64,000 bases of DNA from Nocardioides panaciterrulae (GTDB taxonomy: Bacteria; Actinomycetota; Actinomycetes; Propionibacteriales; Nocardioidaceae), in the NCBI RefSeq assembly GCF_013409645.1, contig NZ_JACCBG010000001.1:2478001-2542000 (forward strand), given 5' to 3'. A program made the translations under genes and the position numbers. Shown one piece after another: positions 1 to 8,980 of the stretch. Every line of letters starts with the position of its first letter. Within the stretch, counting starts at the first letter, position 1. Under the pieces are notes generated by a model. The model was not told where the DNA came from and ran no database searches. It was given only the letters and a program-made list of their open reading frames with translations.

Positions 1-1476
1 CGCCGCCAGCAGCGGTCGGTAGAAGAGCTTCTCGTGGAGCCGGCGGACCTCGCGCCGGTGGTGCTGCCAGGTCTTCTCCAGCGAGGCGGCCGGCTCCCGG
101 GCCATCCCCATGCTCCGGCCCAGCCGCCGCAGGGAGTCCTCGTCCTCGGGCACCACGTGGGTGCGGCGCAGGCCGTAGAGCTGCAGGCGGTGCTCGAGGG
201 TGCGCAGGAAGACGTAGGCCTCGTGCAGGGCCTCCCCGTCCTCGCGGCCGACGTACCCTCCGTGGGTCAGCTCGGCCAGCGCGCTGAGCGTGGTGGGCGG
301 CCGGATCCGCTCGTCGGCGCGACCGTGCACGAGCTGCAGCAGCTGGACGGCGAACTCCACGTCGCGCAGCCCGCCGGCGCCGAGCTTGAGCTGCCGGTCG
401 GCCTCCCGAGGCGGGATGTTCTCGATGACCCGGCGCCGCATCGCCTGGGTGTCGGCCACGAACCCCTCCCGCTCGGCGGCGGTCCACACCAGCGGCGTGA
501 CGATCTCGAGGTAGTCGCTCCCGAGCGCCGGGTCGCCGGCCACCGGCCGGGCCTTGAGCAGCGCCTGGAACTCCCAGGTCTTCGCCCAGCGCTCGTAGTA
601 GCCGCGGTGGCTGGCCAGCGTCCGGACCAGGGGCCCGGCCTTGCCCTCCGGGCGCAGCGCCGCATCGACCGGCCAGATGGTGCCCTCGCCGGTGTGCTCG
701 GAGCAGATCCGCATCAGGTGGCCGGCCAGCTGGCTCGCGACCCGAGCCGCGGCGTTCTCGTCACAGCCCTCCGCGGGCTCGAAGACGAAGATGACGTCGA
801 CGTCGGAGACGTAGTTCAGCTCGTGCCCGCCGCACTTGCCCATCGCGACCACCGCGAGCCGGGCCAGGCCGGCGTCCTCGCCCACCCGGGCCCGGGCGAT
901 CGCCAGCGCCGCCTCCAGGGTCCCGGCGGCGAGGTCGGAGAGCTCGGCGGCGGTGTCGTCGACCCCGAGGTCGTGGGCCAGGTCGCGGGCGGCCAGCCGG
1001 AGCAGCGCGCGACGGTACTCCACGCGCAGCGTGTCCACGGCCTCGGTGTCCGGCAGCGTCGCGACCGGCCTCGGGTCCCCGGGGTCCGCGCCGACGGCGC
1101 GCAGCAGGTCGGCGCGCAGGGCGTACGCCGGGGGCCGGGTGGCCCCTAGCAGCGGGTCGGTGAGCTCCCGCCACTGCTCGGGGTGCCGGACCAGGTGGTC
1201 GCCGAGCGCCTCGCTGGCGCCGAGCACCGACAGCAGCCGCATCGCGGTGCCCTCGTCGTCGGCGACCTCGGCCAGCATCGCCTCCGCGTCGTCGAGCCGC
1301 TCGGACAGCCGGCGCAGCGTCGCCACCGCCAGGTCGGGGTCCGCGCTGCGGGCCAGCAGCGCCAGCAGCGGCTCCGCGGCCGACCCCAGCCCTCCCAGGG
1401 CCGCCAGCGACGCCTCGGGATCGCGGAACCCCAGCCGCAGCAGGGACCCCTTGGTGGTGGTGGTCGGCCGGCTCAC
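1..1476 (-). CDS. glnE: Glutamine synthetase adenylyltransferase/deadenylylase GlnE, N-terminal part (cut by window edge)
   Basis: GlnE attaches and removes AMP on glutamine synthetase in response to nitrogen status. The frame is open from a GTG at 1476 to the window edge, giving 492 codons of a protein normally near 1000 residues, so the C-terminal adenylylating half lies outside. The nucleotidyltransferase signature GGHELNYVSDVDVIFVF is at residues 216-232, with likely metal-binding Asp225 and Asp227; in this family the N-terminal copy is the deadenylylase domain. The gene begins 7 bases after the upstream amidotransferase stop and is probably cotranscribed with it and with the glutamine synthetase gene at 2667-4004. 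Identification is firm; the exact start is less so. Confidence 0.95.
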   Translation of the reverse strand, partial: MSRPTTTTKGSLLRLGFRDPEASLAALGGLGSAAEPLLALLARSADPDLAVATLRRLSERLDDAEAMLAEVADDEGTAMRLLSVLGASEALGDHLVRHPEQWRELTDPLLGATRPPAYALRADLLRAVGADPGDPRPVATLPDTEAVDTLRVEYRRALLRLAARDLAHDLGVDDTAAELSDLAAGTLEAALAIARARVGEDAGLARLAVVAMGKCGGHELNYVSDVDVIFVFEPAEGCDENAAARVASQLAGHLMRICSEHTGEGTIWPVDAALRPEGKAGPLVRTLASHRGYYERWAKTWEFQALLKARPVAGDPALGSDYLEIVTPLVWTAAEREGFVADTQAMRRRVIENIPPREADRQLKLGAGGLRDVEFAVQLLQLVHGRADERIRPPTTLSALAELTHGGYVGREDGEALHEAYVFLRTLEHRLQLYGLRRTHVVPEDEDSLRRLGRSMGMAREPAASLEKTWQHHRREVRRLHEKLFYRPLLAA

Positions 1477-1483
1477 CGCGGGC

Positions 1484-2227
1484 TCAGCGGTCCGTGGCCG
1501 GCACCGAGGCCCGGGCCCGGGCCCGGGCGAGCGCGGCGAACGAGGCCGCCAACGGCCGCCACGCCTCGTCGAGCTCGGTGCGCGCGACGTCGATGTCGCG
1601 CAGCAGCGCCTCCTGGTCGATGCCCCGGGCCCGGTGCGAGCCCTCGTCGGAGGCCGCCCAGGGCCGCACCACCTCCAGGTCGGCCTCGGGGTGCAGCTGC
1701 ACGCCCCAGACGGTCGCCGCGTGCCGGGCGACCTGCACGTCACCCCCGGAGCGGGCCAGCACCACCGCGCCCGGCGGGGGCGTGAGGACCACGTCGTTGT
1801 TCCAGTGCACGCCGCGGCGCGGGGTGGCCACCGGGGCGAAGAGCGGGTCATCGGCCGCGCGCTCGTGCCAGCCGACGTCGAGCAGGCCGAGCTGCTGGCC
1901 GCGGGGGTTGACCCCGACGGTGCCGCCCAGCGCCACGGCCGCGAGCTGGTGGCCCAGGCAGACGCCCAGGGTCGGCACCTCGGCGGTGGCGGCGGCCCGG
2001 ACCCGGTCCTTGACCGGGCCGAGCCAGCGGTGCTCCGCGTCGTCGTTCGCGCCCATCGAGCCGCCCAGCACCACCAGCCCGTCGTACGCCGCCGGGTCGG
2101 GCAGCTCGTCGCCGGCGTAGGGCCGGCACACCTCGACGGTGCAGCCGGCGTCGACCAGCCAGCGCCCGATCAGGGCCGGCGGGCACATGTCCTCGTGCTG
2201 GACCACGAGCACGGTCGCTTCGCTCAC
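1484..2227 (-). CDS. Class I glutamine amidotransferase-like protein (GMP synthase-type domain)
   Basis: This 247-residue protein is a stand-alone class I glutamine amidotransferase (GATase1) domain that would release ammonia from glutamine or a related amide. The nucleophile elbow GVCLGHQLAA puts the catalytic Cys at residue 90, and the partner His and Glu are in QLHPEAD (His179, Glu181). No synthetase domain is fused, so the acceptor is unknown. The C-terminus carries a short Ala-Arg run encoded by repeated cgggcc. A -10 element TAGGTT (plus-strand 2234-2239) ends 6 bases before the GTG start, so a leaderless transcript is likely in addition to read-through from the glutamine synthetase gene. 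It sits between glnA2 and glnE, suggesting a nitrogen-related role. Confidence 0.85.
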   Translation of the reverse strand: MSEATVLVVQHEDMCPPALIGRWLVDAGCTVEVCRPYAGDELPDPAAYDGLVVLGGSMGANDDAEHRWLGPVKDRVRAAATAEVPTLGVCLGHQLAAVALGGTVGVNPRGQQLGLLDVGWHERAADDPLFAPVATPRRGVHWNNDVVLTPPPGAVVLARSGGDVQVARHAATVWGVQLHPEADLEVVRPWAASDEGSHRARGIDQEALLRDIDVARTELDEAWRPLAASFAALARARARASVPATDR

Positions 2228-2236
2228 GCCCGCAAC

Positions 2237-2653
2237 CTACCGGCCCGCGGGTGGGGCGTGGTCGTCGTCCCGCCCGGGGAGCAGGGCCAGGAGCAGCAGC
2301 AGGATGCCGACGAGCAGGAGCAGGACCCCTGTTACCCGGCTGCTCAGCAGCAGCCCAGCCACGGTGGTGACGGTGGCCGTGACCGGCACCGCCACCCGGG
2401 CCGACGCGTCGCCCTCGTGCAGGACCCCGCGGCTCCAGCCGGCGAGCGTCAGCATCGCGATGGCCGGCAGCAGCACCAGCATGACCACCAGCCCGACGGC
2501 GGCACCGGCGAACAGCAGCCATACCCCCCAGACCAGGAGCCACCCGCCGAGGGCGACCACCACCCACAAGGTCATCAGCAGCTGGCGCGCCCGCTCGGGC
2601 ACGTACGGCTCGCGCTGCGCCTTCCCGGTCGGGGACCGGTCCGAACGGGCCAT
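2237..2653 (-). CDS. Small integral membrane protein between glnA2 and the amidotransferase
   Basis: This 138-residue protein has about four hydrophobic segments (roughly residues 26-44, 47-68, 86-107 and 109-125 from the ATG) between a basic N-terminus and a polar C-terminal tail. No enzymatic motif is visible and I do not recognise a family. It lies 13 bases after the glutamine synthetase stop and 9 bases before the amidotransferase start, so it is probably part of the same transcript. A GTG directly upstream (2656) is an alternative start giving one more residue. No good ribosome binding site is seen, consistent with translational coupling. Function unknown. Confidence 0.75.
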   Translation of the reverse strand: MARSDRSPTGKAQREPYVPERARQLLMTLWVVVALGGWLLVWGVWLLFAGAAVGLVVMLVLLPAIAMLTLAGWSRGVLHEGDASARVAVPVTATVTTVAGLLLSSRVTGVLLLLVGILLLLLALLPGRDDDHAPPAGR

Positions 2654-2666
2654 CACAGGAGGGCCG

Positions 2667-4004
2667 TCACAGGACGGGGAGCATGCGGTCGCGCTCGAAG
2701 GCCGAGACCTGGCCGCGATACTCCTCCCACTCCTGGCGCTTGTTGCGCAGGAAGAAGTCGAAGACGTGCTCGCCCAGCGTCTCGGCCAGCAGCTCGGACT
2801 CCTCGGCGATGCCGATCGCGTCGTGCAGGTTGCGCGGCAGCGGGTCGATGCCGAGCGCCTTGCGCTCGCGCTCGGAGAGGGACCAGACGTCGTCCTCGGC
2901 CTCCCGCGGCAGCTCGTAGCCCTGCTCGATCCCCTTCATCCCGGCCGCGAGCACCACGGCGAAGGCGAGGTAGGGGTTGCAGGCGGCGTCGATCGTGCGT
3001 AGCTCGATGCGGGTGGACTGGCCCTTGTTGGGCTTGTACATCGGCACCCGCACCATCGCGGAGCGGTTGTTGTGGCCCCAGCAGATGTACGACGGGGCCT
3101 CGCCGCCGAACATCATCCGCTTGTAGCTGTTGACCCACTGGTTGGTGACGCAGCTGATCTCGCTGGCGTGCCGCAGCACCCCGGCGATGAACTGCCGGCC
3201 CACCTTGGACAGCTGGTACTCCGCGCCGGCCTCGAAGAACGCGTTGGTGTCGCCCTCGAACAGCGACACGTGGGTGTGCATGCCCGAGCCGGGGTGGGTG
3301 GTGAACGGCTTCGGCATGAACGTCGCCCAGATGCCCTGGCTGAGCGCCACCTCCCGGATCACGGTCCGGAACGTCATGATGTTGTCGGCGGTCGACAGCG
3401 CGTCGGCGTACCGCAGGTCGATCTCCTGCTGGCCGGGCCCGGCCTCGTGGTGGCTGAACTCCACCGAGATCCCCATCGACTCCAGCATCGTGATCGCCTC
3501 GCGGCGGAAGTCCGCGCCCATCGACTGGGCGGTGTGGTCGAAGTAGCCGCTGCGGTCCACCGGCACCGGCTCGTCGCCGGCCGCCGGGGTGTTCTTGAAC
3601 AGGTAGAACTCGATCTCGGGGTGCGTGTAGAACGTGAACCCCTGCTCCGCGGCGCGGCTGAGCGTCCGCTTGAGCACGTAGCGCGGGTCGGCGTACGACG
3701 GGGAGTCGTCGGGCATGACGATGTCGCAGAACATCCGCGCGGTCGAGGGCCCCTCGCCCCGCCACGGCAGGATCTGGAACGTCGACGGATCGGGCTTGGC
3801 GAGCATGTCGGCCTCGTAGACCCGGGCGAACCCCTCGATCGCCGAGCCGTCGAACCCGATCCCCTCGGCGAACGCGCCCTCGAGCTCGGCCGGCGCCACC
3901 GCCACCGACTTCAAGAACCCGAGCACGTCGGTGAACCAGAGCCGGACGAACCGGACGTCACGCTCCTCGAGAGCGCGGAGAACGAAGTCTTCCTGCTTGC
4001 CCAT
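2667..4004 (-). CDS. glnA2: Type I glutamine synthetase, GlnA2-like
   Basis: The protein belongs to the cytosolic enzyme family that makes glutamine from glutamate, ammonia and ATP. It has 445 residues, the short GSI length, with the N-terminal beta-grasp (WFTDVLGFLKSVAV) and catalytic barrel motifs (HPEIEFYLF, NPYLAFAVVLAAG). The usual adenylylation motif NLYDLPP is absent: the equivalent stretch near residue 370 reads AEDDVWSLSERE, without the tyrosine. This and the adjacency to glnE match actinobacterial GlnA2, not the main GlnA. The ATG at 4004 is preferred over one 27 bases upstream because a -10 element CATAGT (plus-strand 4011-4016) ends 6 bases before it. Some GlnA2-type proteins use other amines, so the substrate is not certain. 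Confidence 0.93.
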   Translation of the reverse strand: MGKQEDFVLRALEERDVRFVRLWFTDVLGFLKSVAVAPAELEGAFAEGIGFDGSAIEGFARVYEADMLAKPDPSTFQILPWRGEGPSTARMFCDIVMPDDSPSYADPRYVLKRTLSRAAEQGFTFYTHPEIEFYLFKNTPAAGDEPVPVDRSGYFDHTAQSMGADFRREAITMLESMGISVEFSHHEAGPGQQEIDLRYADALSTADNIMTFRTVIREVALSQGIWATFMPKPFTTHPGSGMHTHVSLFEGDTNAFFEAGAEYQLSKVGRQFIAGVLRHASEISCVTNQWVNSYKRMMFGGEAPSYICWGHNNRSAMVRVPMYKPNKGQSTRIELRTIDAACNPYLAFAVVLAAGMKGIEQGYELPREAEDDVWSLSERERKALGIDPLPRNLHDAIGIAEESELLAETLGEHVFDFFLRNKRQEWEEYRGQVSAFERDRMLPVL

Positions 4005-4360
4005 GGGCCAACTATGGCGCATCGGTGGCACCGGCCACGCCAGGGTCTGCGGGGTTCAGCACCCGGACGCAGCACCGGCCGGTTCAAGGGTCGGTTCCCG
4101 GGGTCGGTTCCGGGGTCGGGGGGCCACCTCTGTGCCGTGGCCCCGCGCCGCTGGAGCTTCGCCCGGCGCGTCCGGTGCCGAGGTTTCGTTCAATTGTTTG
4201 GACTCAGGCCGGCCTACCGACCGGTAACCCCCCAAAGCTCGAGCAATTGAACGAGTCGCCGAGCCCGTCACCCTCGACCGGGCCTGAGCTGTCGGGTAGC
4301 CGCCGCGGACAGCCCGCCGACGCGGACCGACCTGCCTGGCCTACGAGGCGCCGGCGCGCC
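4005..4360. other. 356-bp intergenic region upstream of glnA2
   Basis: No convincing coding region is seen: the 71-codon minus frame at 4056-4271 has no recognisable domain and crosses the inverted repeats. The stretch next to glnA2 carries the CATAGT -10 element. The middle contains G-rich direct repeats of ggtcggttc/ggggtcgg type (about 4085-4125) and the AT-rich inverted repeats listed separately. Confidence 0.6.
4187..4253. repeat. 10-bp perfect inverted repeat with AT-rich arms
   Basis: The arms cgttcaattg (4187-4196) and caattgaacg (4244-4253) are exact reverse complements 47 bases apart. Each contains the palindrome caattg, which stands out in very GC-rich surroundings. A second pair, ctcaggcc (4203-4210) and ggcctgag (4281-4288), interlaces with it, and taccg-ac-cggta forms a small hairpin between them. 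This could be two operator half-regions or the trace of an inserted element. No known binding consensus was matched. Confidence 0.6.
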
Positions 4361-5029
4361 TCACGGACGCTCGCAGAAGATCACGTCCTGCGCCCCGAGG
4401 ATGCCCCTGTAGGCGTGGAGCATCGGCTTCCACCACGGCACGGTCGTGGCGATCCAGGCGCGTGCGGCCGTCGTGGGCGAGCCGTCCACGCCGGGGACCC
4501 TGACCCTGCGGACGGTGAGGTCCAGCAGCGCGGCGGTGCGGGTCGTGCCGGCCCAGCAGCCCGACGCCCGGTGCTTGTGGCTCGCCTCGCGGTTGGTCAC
4601 CTGGGCGTCGACCGGCTCGTGTGCGTAGCGGAAGGCGATCTGGGTGACCGCTCCGGTGTTGCCCTCCCACGGCGCGGTCACCGAGGCGCTGAGGCCGTGG
4701 GTGTGCCGGGTGGCGATGTCGAAGCTGACCCGTCCTTCGCGCACCCGGTGCGCCCTGGACTCCCACACGTGCTGGCGTCCGCGGACCGCCTGGTAGAGCC
4801 GCACGTGGCAGCGGTTGCAGCCGTCCACGAGGAAGGCCACGGTGGTCCGCTGCCCGCTCGCCGCCGTCGCGGCCGCGGGGGCCGTCGCGGCTGCGTGCGG
4901 GGCGGCCGGGGTGCCGGCGGCGTCGGCCGTGGCGGTGGCGGCGGTGGCGGCGGTCAGCGAGCCACCGGCCGCGACCAGCAGGCCGGTGGCCAGCAGGAGT
5001 CCCCGGCGGAGCGGGCCGATGCGGGTCAT
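4361..5029 (-). CDS. Secreted four-cysteine protein, paralogue A
   Basis: I do not recognise this 222-residue protein. It starts with a basic n-region and hydrophobic core (residues 1-30) typical of a Sec or Tat signal, followed by an Ala/Thr-rich linker to about residue 58. The mature domain has a CxxC pair (Cys71, Cys74 in DGCNRCH) and two further cysteines (Cys158 in GCW, Cys219 near the C-terminus). It aligns along its length with the gene at 5141-5776: shared blocks are WES, APWEG-TG, RY, REA-KHRA-CW-G, RVRV-G and G-LG-Q, and all four cysteines match. A ribosome binding site AAGGAG sits 6 bases before the ATG. An extracytoplasmic disulphide, metal or thiol role is possible but unproven. 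Confidence 0.8.
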   Translation of the reverse strand: MTRIGPLRRGLLLATGLLVAAGGSLTAATAATATADAAGTPAAPHAAATAPAAATAASGQRTTVAFLVDGCNRCHVRLYQAVRGRQHVWESRAHRVREGRVSFDIATRHTHGLSASVTAPWEGNTGAVTQIAFRYAHEPVDAQVTNREASHKHRASGCWAGTTRTAALLDLTVRRVRVPGVDGSPTTAARAWIATTVPWWKPMLHAYRGILGAQDVIFCERP

Positions 5030-5140
5030 GTCGATCTCCTTCTCTCGGGACGGCCGGCGCCCCCGATGAGCGCCCGTCCGGTCCGTCGGGTGGGGAGACG
5101 CCCCCGGGTCGTGCTTTGTTGCGCCGGGCCCCTGTCCGCG

Positions 5141-5776
5141 TCACCGACAGGTCGGCACCTCCTGGGTGCCGAGGACCCCGTGCCGGGCCGGGAACATCGG
5201 CGCCAGCCACGAGGTCGTGGTCGGCAGGTAGGCGATGCTGCCGGGCACCCGGTGGATCTGGCCCTGCACCCGGACCTTGCGCACGACGACCGGCAGGGTC
5301 ACCGCATCGCTGCGGGTGCCCTCCCAGCAAGCCGCGGCCCGGTGCTTGCTCCGCGCCTCGCGGAAGGACACGTGGTCGCCGACCAGCTCGCCGCCGTACC
5401 GCATCGCCACCGCGGTGAGGTAGCCGGTACGTCCCTCCCAGGGCGCGCGGACGATGATCGACATGCCCCAGGTGCGCCGGCTCGGCACGCGCCAGGTCAC
5501 CGTCCCACCCTCGACGGTCTTCCTCCGGGACTCCCAGGCGCCGGGGTGGTCGGTGCCGGCGCCCGTGCCCTGGAGCAGCTGCACGACGCAGCCGCCGCAG
5601 CCGGGCATCTCCAGCGTCAGGGCGGTGCGGTGACCGGGCCGCTCGGCGGCCGCGGTCGTGGTGGCGGGCGAGGACCCGTCGGCGGGCGCGGCGGCGTAGG
5701 TCGCCGTGGCGACCGACGCGAGGCCCGCGAGGCCCACGAGGGTGGCGGCGAGGCGCCGCGCGATGGTGGTGGTCAT
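5141..5776 (-). CDS. Secreted four-cysteine protein, paralogue B
   Basis: This 211-residue protein is the tandem paralogue of the gene at 4361-5029. It has a signal peptide (residues 1-30, likely cleavage near YAAA), a short Thr/Ala linker and a mature domain with Cys60 and Cys63 (GCGGC), Cys150 (ACWEG) and Cys210 (one before the last residue). Cysteine spacing (3, 87, 60) nearly equals that of paralogue A (3, 84, 61). The ATG at 5776 is chosen because the signal peptide starts there and CGGAG lies upstream; the frame continues upstream without any sensible protein. The 111 bases between the two genes allow cotranscription with B first. Function unknown. Confidence 0.8.
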   Translation of the reverse strand: MTTTIARRLAATLVGLAGLASVATATYAAAPADGSSPATTTAAAERPGHRTALTLEMPGCGGCVVQLLQGTGAGTDHPGAWESRRKTVEGGTVTWRVPSRRTWGMSIIVRAPWEGRTGYLTAVAMRYGGELVGDHVSFREARSKHRAAACWEGTRSDAVTLPVVVRKVRVQGQIHRVPGSIAYLPTTTSWLAPMFPARHGVLGTQEVPTCR

Positions 5777-5997
5777 GGCGGTTCTCCGGTTCCCACCGGG
5801 CGGCCCCGCCCACCCTGGACGACGCGTCCCCCCGATGTCGAGAGGTGTACGCCGCAGCCGGGGTTCCGGTTGCATCGCCGGTCCCCCGGGGCGATCCCGC
5901 CGGTCCCCCGGCGCGAGCCCGCCACGGGCGCCGGCGCCGGGCGATGCGCCCGGGTCGTACGCCGGGGCAGGGTCAACGGTCCCGCCGGCACCGGTGG

Positions 5998-8055
5998 TCA
6001 GTCGCCGGCCGGGACGAGCTCCTCGATCTCGGCGACCCACGCATCGGCCGCGGCGTCGGAGGGCATCCGCCAGTCACCGCGGGGCGACATCGTGCCGCCG
6101 GCGCTGACCTTGGGCCCGTTCGGCAGCGCGGAGCGCTTGAACTGGCTGGCGAAGAACCGGCGGACGAAGACCAGCAGCCACCGGCGGATCGTCGCGAGGT
6201 CGTAGGCGACCCGGCGGTCGTGAGGGAAGTTCGGCGGCCACTCCCCCGCGTCGGCGTCGTGCCAGGCGTGCCAGGCCAGGAAGGCGATCTTGCTGGGCCG
6301 GAACCCCTGGCGCAGCACGTAGTAGAGCGTGAGGTCCTGCAGCGCGTACGGCCCCACCGACTCCTCGGTCGACTGCGGCTTGTCGCTGTCCTTCTGCGGC
6401 ACCAGCTCGGGCGTGATCTCCTGCTCGACGATCTCGGTCAGGACCTCGCTGGTCTCGTCGTCGAACTGGCCGGTCTCGGCCACCCACCGGATCAGGTGCT
6501 GGATGAGCGTCTTGGGGACGCCGGCGTTGACGTTGTAGTGCGACATCTGGTCGCCGACGCCGTACGTGCACCAGCCCAGCGCGAGCTCGGAGAGGTCGCC
6601 GGTGCCGAGCACGATGCCGCCGCGGTGGTTGGCCAGCCGGAAGAGGTAGTCGGTGCGCAGCCCGGCCTGGACGTTCTCGAAGGTGACGTCGTAGACCTCC
6701 TCGCCCCGGCTGAACGGGTGGTCGAGGTCGGCGAGCATCTGGCGGGCGGCGCCGGTGATGTCGAGCTCCTCGAAGGTGATGCCGAGGGACTTGCCGAGCC
6801 GGTAGGCATAGGACTTCGTAGTCTCCCCGGTGGCGAAGCCGGGCATGGTGATGCCGAGGATCTCGCTGCGCGGCCGCTCGAGGCGGTCCATCGCCTTGGC
6901 CGCGACGATCAGCGCATGGGTGGAGTCCAGGCCGCCGCTGACACCGATGACCACCTTGGGCTGCCAGGACGGACCGCTCATGGCGCGCAGCCGCTGCTCG
7001 AGCCCGGAGACCTGGATGTTGTAGGCCTCGTAGCAGTCCTGGGCGAGCCGGTCGGCGTCGTCGGGCACGAACGGGAACCGGTCCACCTTGCGCCGCAGCC
7101 CCAGGTCGCCGGCCGGGGGACGCAGCTCGAGCTCGATCGTGCGGAACTCCGCCACCCGCTGGTCGTGGGTGCGCCGGTTGTCGTCGAAGGTGCCCTGCCG
7201 CAGCCGCTCCTGGCGGATCCGGTCGAGGTCCACGTCGGCGACCGCGCGGCGCGGCCCCTCGGGGAAGCGGTCGCACTCGGCCAGCAGCTGGCCGCACTCG
7301 TAGACCATCGTCTGCCCGTCCCAGGACAGGTCGGTGGTCGACTCTCCCTGGCCACCGGCGGCATAGAGGTACGCCGCGCTGCAGCGCGAGCTCGCGCTGC
7401 GGACCAGCAGCCGCCGGTCCTCGGCCCGGGCCACGGTGATCGGGGAGCCGGAGATGTTCGCCAGCACCGTCGCCCCGGCCAGCGCGGCCTCGGCGCTGGG
7501 CGGGATCGGCACCCACATGTCCTCGCAGACCTCGACGTGCAGCCGCAGGCCGGGGACGTCGGTGGCCGCGAAGATCAGGTCCGGGCCGAGCGGCACCTCC
7601 TGGTCGCCGACCCGGACGGTCGCCCCGCGCCGGTCGTCACCCGGCGCGAACCACCGCCGCTCGTAGAACTCGCGGTAGGTCGGCAGGTAGGACTTCGGAG
7701 AGACCCCGAGCACCCGGCCCCGGTGGACGACGACCGCGCAGTTCAGCACCCGGTTGCCGTGCACCAGCGGGGCGCCGACGACCACGATCGGCAGCAGGTC
7801 GGTCGTGGCCCGGGCGATCTCCGCGATCGCCGCCTGGACGCCGTCGAGCACGACGTCCTGCAGGTGCAGGTCCTCGACCGAGTAGCCCACCAGGTTCAGC
7901 TCGGGGAAGACCGCCACCGCGACGCCGTCCTCGGAGCAGCGGCGCACCTCCTCGATCACCGTGCGCGCGTTGGCGGCGGGATCGGCGAGCGCGGTCGGCG
8001 CCGTGCAGGCCGCGACGCGGGCGAACCCGTGGGCGTAGGCGGAGAAGAAGTCCAC
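5998..8055 (-). CDS. nadE: Glutamine-dependent NAD+ synthetase
   Basis: NadE performs the last step of NAD synthesis, amidating nicotinic acid adenine dinucleotide with glutamine nitrogen and ATP. The 685-residue length is that of the two-domain actinobacterial enzyme. The N-terminal nitrilase-type glutaminase domain shows Glu52 (PELNLVGYS), Lys121 (PKSYLP) and Cys177 (EVCEDMW); the C-terminal synthetase domain has the P-loop SGGLDS at 373-378. The start is a GTG at 8055. A small hairpin tgggaa-gt-ttccca lies directly upstream (about 8058-8071), and the next gene upstream on the same strand ends 37 bases away, so the two may be cotranscribed. Confidence 0.96.
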   Translation of the reverse strand: MDFFSAYAHGFARVAACTAPTALADPAANARTVIEEVRRCSEDGVAVAVFPELNLVGYSVEDLHLQDVVLDGVQAAIAEIARATTDLLPIVVVGAPLVHGNRVLNCAVVVHRGRVLGVSPKSYLPTYREFYERRWFAPGDDRRGATVRVGDQEVPLGPDLIFAATDVPGLRLHVEVCEDMWVPIPPSAEAALAGATVLANISGSPITVARAEDRRLLVRSASSRCSAAYLYAAGGQGESTTDLSWDGQTMVYECGQLLAECDRFPEGPRRAVADVDLDRIRQERLRQGTFDDNRRTHDQRVAEFRTIELELRPPAGDLGLRRKVDRFPFVPDDADRLAQDCYEAYNIQVSGLEQRLRAMSGPSWQPKVVIGVSGGLDSTHALIVAAKAMDRLERPRSEILGITMPGFATGETTKSYAYRLGKSLGITFEELDITGAARQMLADLDHPFSRGEEVYDVTFENVQAGLRTDYLFRLANHRGGIVLGTGDLSELALGWCTYGVGDQMSHYNVNAGVPKTLIQHLIRWVAETGQFDDETSEVLTEIVEQEITPELVPQKDSDKPQSTEESVGPYALQDLTLYYVLRQGFRPSKIAFLAWHAWHDADAGEWPPNFPHDRRVAYDLATIRRWLLVFVRRFFASQFKRSALPNGPKVSAGGTMSPRGDWRMPSDAAADAWVAEIEELVPAGD

Positions 8056-8092
8056 GCTGGGAAGTTTCCCACGCAGGCCGGTTCGAACCCGG

Positions 8093-8866
8093 TCAGACCC
8101 GGCCGGTCACCGCCCACGCGGTCGCGGTGACCTCGAACGGCCCCTGCGGAAGCCGCTCGGCACAGGCGCGACGAAGCTGCTCGCGTCGATCGGGCTCGAG
8201 GCCGGCCAGCCACTCACCGGCCGGCCCGACCCCCGCGGTGAACGGCGTCCACCAGTCCTCGAACGAGTCGTAGGGCACGCTCACGGTCAGCTCGGACTGC
8301 TCGACCTCGCGCAGCCCGGCCTGCTGCGCCAGCCGGATCAGCTGGCCCTCGCGGGCCCCGGCGTCGAAGTCCTGGCCGCCCGCGGTCGGCCACAGCTCGG
8401 TCACGACGCCCCAGAACGGGGTCAGCGGCCCCCGGCCGCTGCCGTGGTCCCACACGCACGCGGCGACCACGCCACCGGGCCGGGTGACCCGGCGCATCTC
8501 CCCCAGCCCGGCGACCGGGTCGGTCATGAAGTGCACCACCAGCTGGGCCAGTGCCGCGTCGAACCCGGTGTCCGGTCCGGCGTCGTCGTAGGGCAGCTGC
8601 TCGGCCCGGCCCTGGCGGACCTCGACGCCCGGCAGCCGCTGCCGGAGGGCCGCGACGAAGGGCGGTGACGGATCGATCGCTCGCACCGCGTCGGCGCCGA
8701 GCCGTTCGACGAGCACCGCGGTCAGCGCGCCCGGTCCGCAGCCCACGTCGAGCGCCCGCTGACCGGCCCGTACGCCGGCGAGATCCGCGAACTTCGGCGC
8801 CAGCCGCTCGGCGAACCGGCCCATGAAGCGGCCGTACGCGGCGCCGCTGACCTTCTCGAACCCCAC
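8093..8866 (-). CDS. Class I SAM-dependent methyltransferase
   Basis: The 257-residue protein has a Methyltransf_11/25-type Rossmann domain: motif I LDVGCGPG at residues 39-46, an acidic strand end (AIDPSP), then a motif with DAALAQLVVHF and the post-motif RVTRPGG. It should methylate a small molecule, but the substrate cannot be told from sequence. The GTG at 8866 is chosen because a -10 element TACAGT (plus-strand 8873-8878) ends 6 bases before it, giving a leaderless message. The reading frame stays open far upstream across the opposite-strand genes, but that extension is a shadow. It lies 37 bases before nadE. Confidence 0.88.
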   Translation of the reverse strand: MGFEKVSGAAYGRFMGRFAERLAPKFADLAGVRAGQRALDVGCGPGALTAVLVERLGADAVRAIDPSPPFVAALRQRLPGVEVRQGRAEQLPYDDAGPDTGFDAALAQLVVHFMTDPVAGLGEMRRVTRPGGVVAACVWDHGSGRGPLTPFWGVVTELWPTAGGQDFDAGAREGQLIRLAQQAGLREVEQSELTVSVPYDSFEDWWTPFTAGVGPAGEWLAGLEPDRREQLRRACAERLPQGPFEVTATAWAVTGRV

Positions 8867-8980
8867 CCCCGAACTGTACGACGCCCCGCGCCGCGAGGCG
8901 CCGATGAATCCGCCGACCCCGGGGGGTCTGCCCTGCAGGAGCCGACCGTCGGGGTCCGGCCGTGGACGAAGGAGCCGGCG

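Noticed and set aside
836..3133. A 765-codon plus-strand frame
   Set aside because: It lies opposite glnE, the amidotransferase and glnA2, which have clear catalytic motifs; the frame itself is low complexity.
4056..4271. 71-codon minus-strand frame upstream of the four-cysteine gene
   Set aside because: No start signal or family resemblance, and it crosses the inverted repeats; treated as intergenic.
8080..8105. tRNA T-loop-like sequence gccggttcgaacccggt
   Set aside because: The arm is present but no acceptor, anticodon or D-arm could be folded on either strand in the flanking nadE and methyltransferase ends.
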